The position numbers were made by a program, and so were the translations under genes. A DNA stretch of 14,922 nucleotides from positions 1-14,922 of the forward strand of contig JBEPVM010000044.1 in NCBI GenBank assembly GCA_041690995.1, given 5' to 3'. The number at the start of each line of letters is the position of its first letter. Position 1 is the stretch's first letter. The DNA comes from UBA4722 sp041690995. GTDB taxonomy: Bacteria; Pseudomonadota; Gammaproteobacteria; DSM-16500. The notes under the pieces are model-generated. The model was not told where the DNA came from and ran no database searches. It saw only the letters and a list, made by a program, of their open reading frames with translations. Below, piece by piece: positions 14,032-14,922 of the stretch.

Positions 14032-14922
14032 ATGGATAAACTTATTATTCAAGGCAATATCCCACTGCGGGGAGAAATCCGCGTCTCGGGTGCAAAAAAT
14101 GCCGCGCTGCCTATTTTAGCCGCAGCATTGCTGACAGAAGCACCCGTGGTTATTTCTAACATTCCTCATCTACACGATGTGACAACTATCATTAGCTTAT
14201 TAGGCCAAATGGGTACAGGCGTTACTTTAGATGAATGCTCTAAAATTACAATTGATGCTAGCCAAATTCATTCTTACAATGCGCCTTATGAATTAGTCCG
14301 CACCATGCGCGCGTCTATTTTAGTTCTAGGCCCCTTACTCAGCCGATTTGGCGAAGCCAATGTCTCATTACCTGGGGGGTGTGCCATTGGCACACGTCCC
14401 GTGGATCAGCATTTAAAAGGCATGATCGCAATGGGCGCAAAAATTACCGTAGAAAACGGTTATATCAAAGCAAGAACACAAAAGCGCTTACAAGGCGCCA
14501 CTATTGTCATGGAAATCGTGACTGTCACAGGCACTGAAAATATTATGATGGCTGCCGTATTAGCAGAAGGCAAAACCATTATTCATAATGCAGCGCTTGA
14601 ACCCGAAGTCGCAGATTTGGCAAATTTTTTAAATACATTAGGCGCGAAAATCAGTGGCGCAGGCACTTCTACGATCACCATTGAAGGCGTTACCAAACTT
14701 TCAGGGGGCCATTATCACGTTTTACCTGACCGTATCGAAACAGGCACGTATCTCACTGCTGCTGCTATCACTCGCGGAAAAATCAAATTAAAAAATACAC
14801 AACCCAATATAGTCGATTCTATTTTAGTGAAATTACGCGAAGCAGGTGCTTATATCGAAACAGGGCCTGATTGGATTTCACTGGATATGAAAGACAATAG
14901 ACCACGCGCAATTAGTTTAAGC
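14032..14922 (+). CDS. murA: UDP-N-acetylglucosamine 1-carboxyvinyltransferase, 3' end outside window
   Basis: First committed enzyme of peptidoglycan synthesis, adding enolpyruvate from PEP to UDP-GlcNAc in the cytosol. 297 codons are present of the usual 420 or so; the frame is open to the window end. K22-N23 in SGAKNAALP bind substrate. C117 in GGCAIGTRPVD corresponds to the catalytic cysteine (E. coli C115), the residue alkylated by fosfomycin. LPDRIETGTYL (about 240) is also conserved. The ribosome site is weak (GAG about 14 bases ahead of ATG). A TTGACG at 13958-13963 could be a -35, but no good -10 follows at the right distance. It is divergent from ampE, 116 bases apart. Confidence 0.97.
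   Translation, partial: MDKLIIQGNIPLRGEIRVSGAKNAALPILAAALLTEAPVVISNIPHLHDVTTIISLLGQMGTGVTLDECSKITIDASQIHSYNAPYELVRTMRASILVLGPLLSRFGEANVSLPGGCAIGTRPVDQHLKGMIAMGAKITVENGYIKARTQKRLQGATIVMEIVTVTGTENIMMAAVLAEGKTIIHNAALEPEVADLANFLNTLGAKISGAGTSTITIEGVTKLSGGHYHVLPDRIETGTYLTAAAITRGKIKLKNTQPNIVDSILVKLREAGAYIETGPDWISLDMKDNRPRAISLS

Overview
The window is about 14.9 kb of bacterial chromosome from a low-GC (roughly 40 % by eye) gammaproteobacterium. It has an LpxL-type lipid A acyltransferase, AmpE and MurA, so it is Gram-negative with peptidoglycan. It also has a single-chain (homodimeric) AceE and an ampE-aceE-aceF-lpdA order that resembles the ampE/pdh neighbourhood of enterobacteria. The AT-rich codon use, gene relics and half-copies of a dispersed GTCATTCCCGCG-type repeat suggest an intracellular or host-associated lineage such as Legionellales/Coxiellaceae. 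That placement is inference only.

Layout. (1) 1-2000: a clipped intergenic repeat, acylphosphatase (-), an LpxL/HtrB-like acyltransferase (+), and a HicAB toxin-antitoxin locus (-). The antitoxin HicB is intact, but the toxin gene hicA has lost its catalytic middle and survives as an N-terminal piece and a C-terminal piece in different frames. (2) 2001-4094: NAD(P)H-dependent FMN reductase, the glycine-cleavage H protein and an AsmA/DUF748-like membrane-anchored protein, all on +. The first two genes are preceded by strikingly similar promoters with a small dyad. (3) 4095-7667: an accessory-looking stretch. It holds a tandem array of TAGTTCGCGAA, an AlbA_2/Schlafen-type ATP-binding regulator (-), a GyrI-like effector-binding protein (+) overlapping a short-chain dehydrogenase relic, and an unrecognised 315-residue protein (-) with an acidic C-terminus and a C8/A7 homopolymer tract. 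(4) 7668-13915: the minus-strand cluster ampE-aceE-aceF-lpdA encoding the whole pyruvate dehydrogenase complex, with no pdhR. (5) 14032-end: murA (+), cut by the window edge.

How genes work together. AceE (E1), AceF (E2) and LpdA (E3) form pyruvate dehydrogenase, converting pyruvate to acetyl-CoA. LpdA would also reoxidise the lipoyl group of GcvH in the glycine cleavage system, although gcvT and gcvP are not in the window. LpxL, the AsmA-like protein and MurA contribute to the envelope.

Most of the window is ordinary core metabolism. The points deserving a second look are the toxin-dead hicA, the 10/11-bp array whose minus strand is stop-free in every frame and continues in frame past the regulator's TGA, the paired promoter motif, and the orphan 315-aa protein. 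No tRNA, rRNA, CRISPR array or insertion sequence was seen, and no complete new system can be demonstrated.
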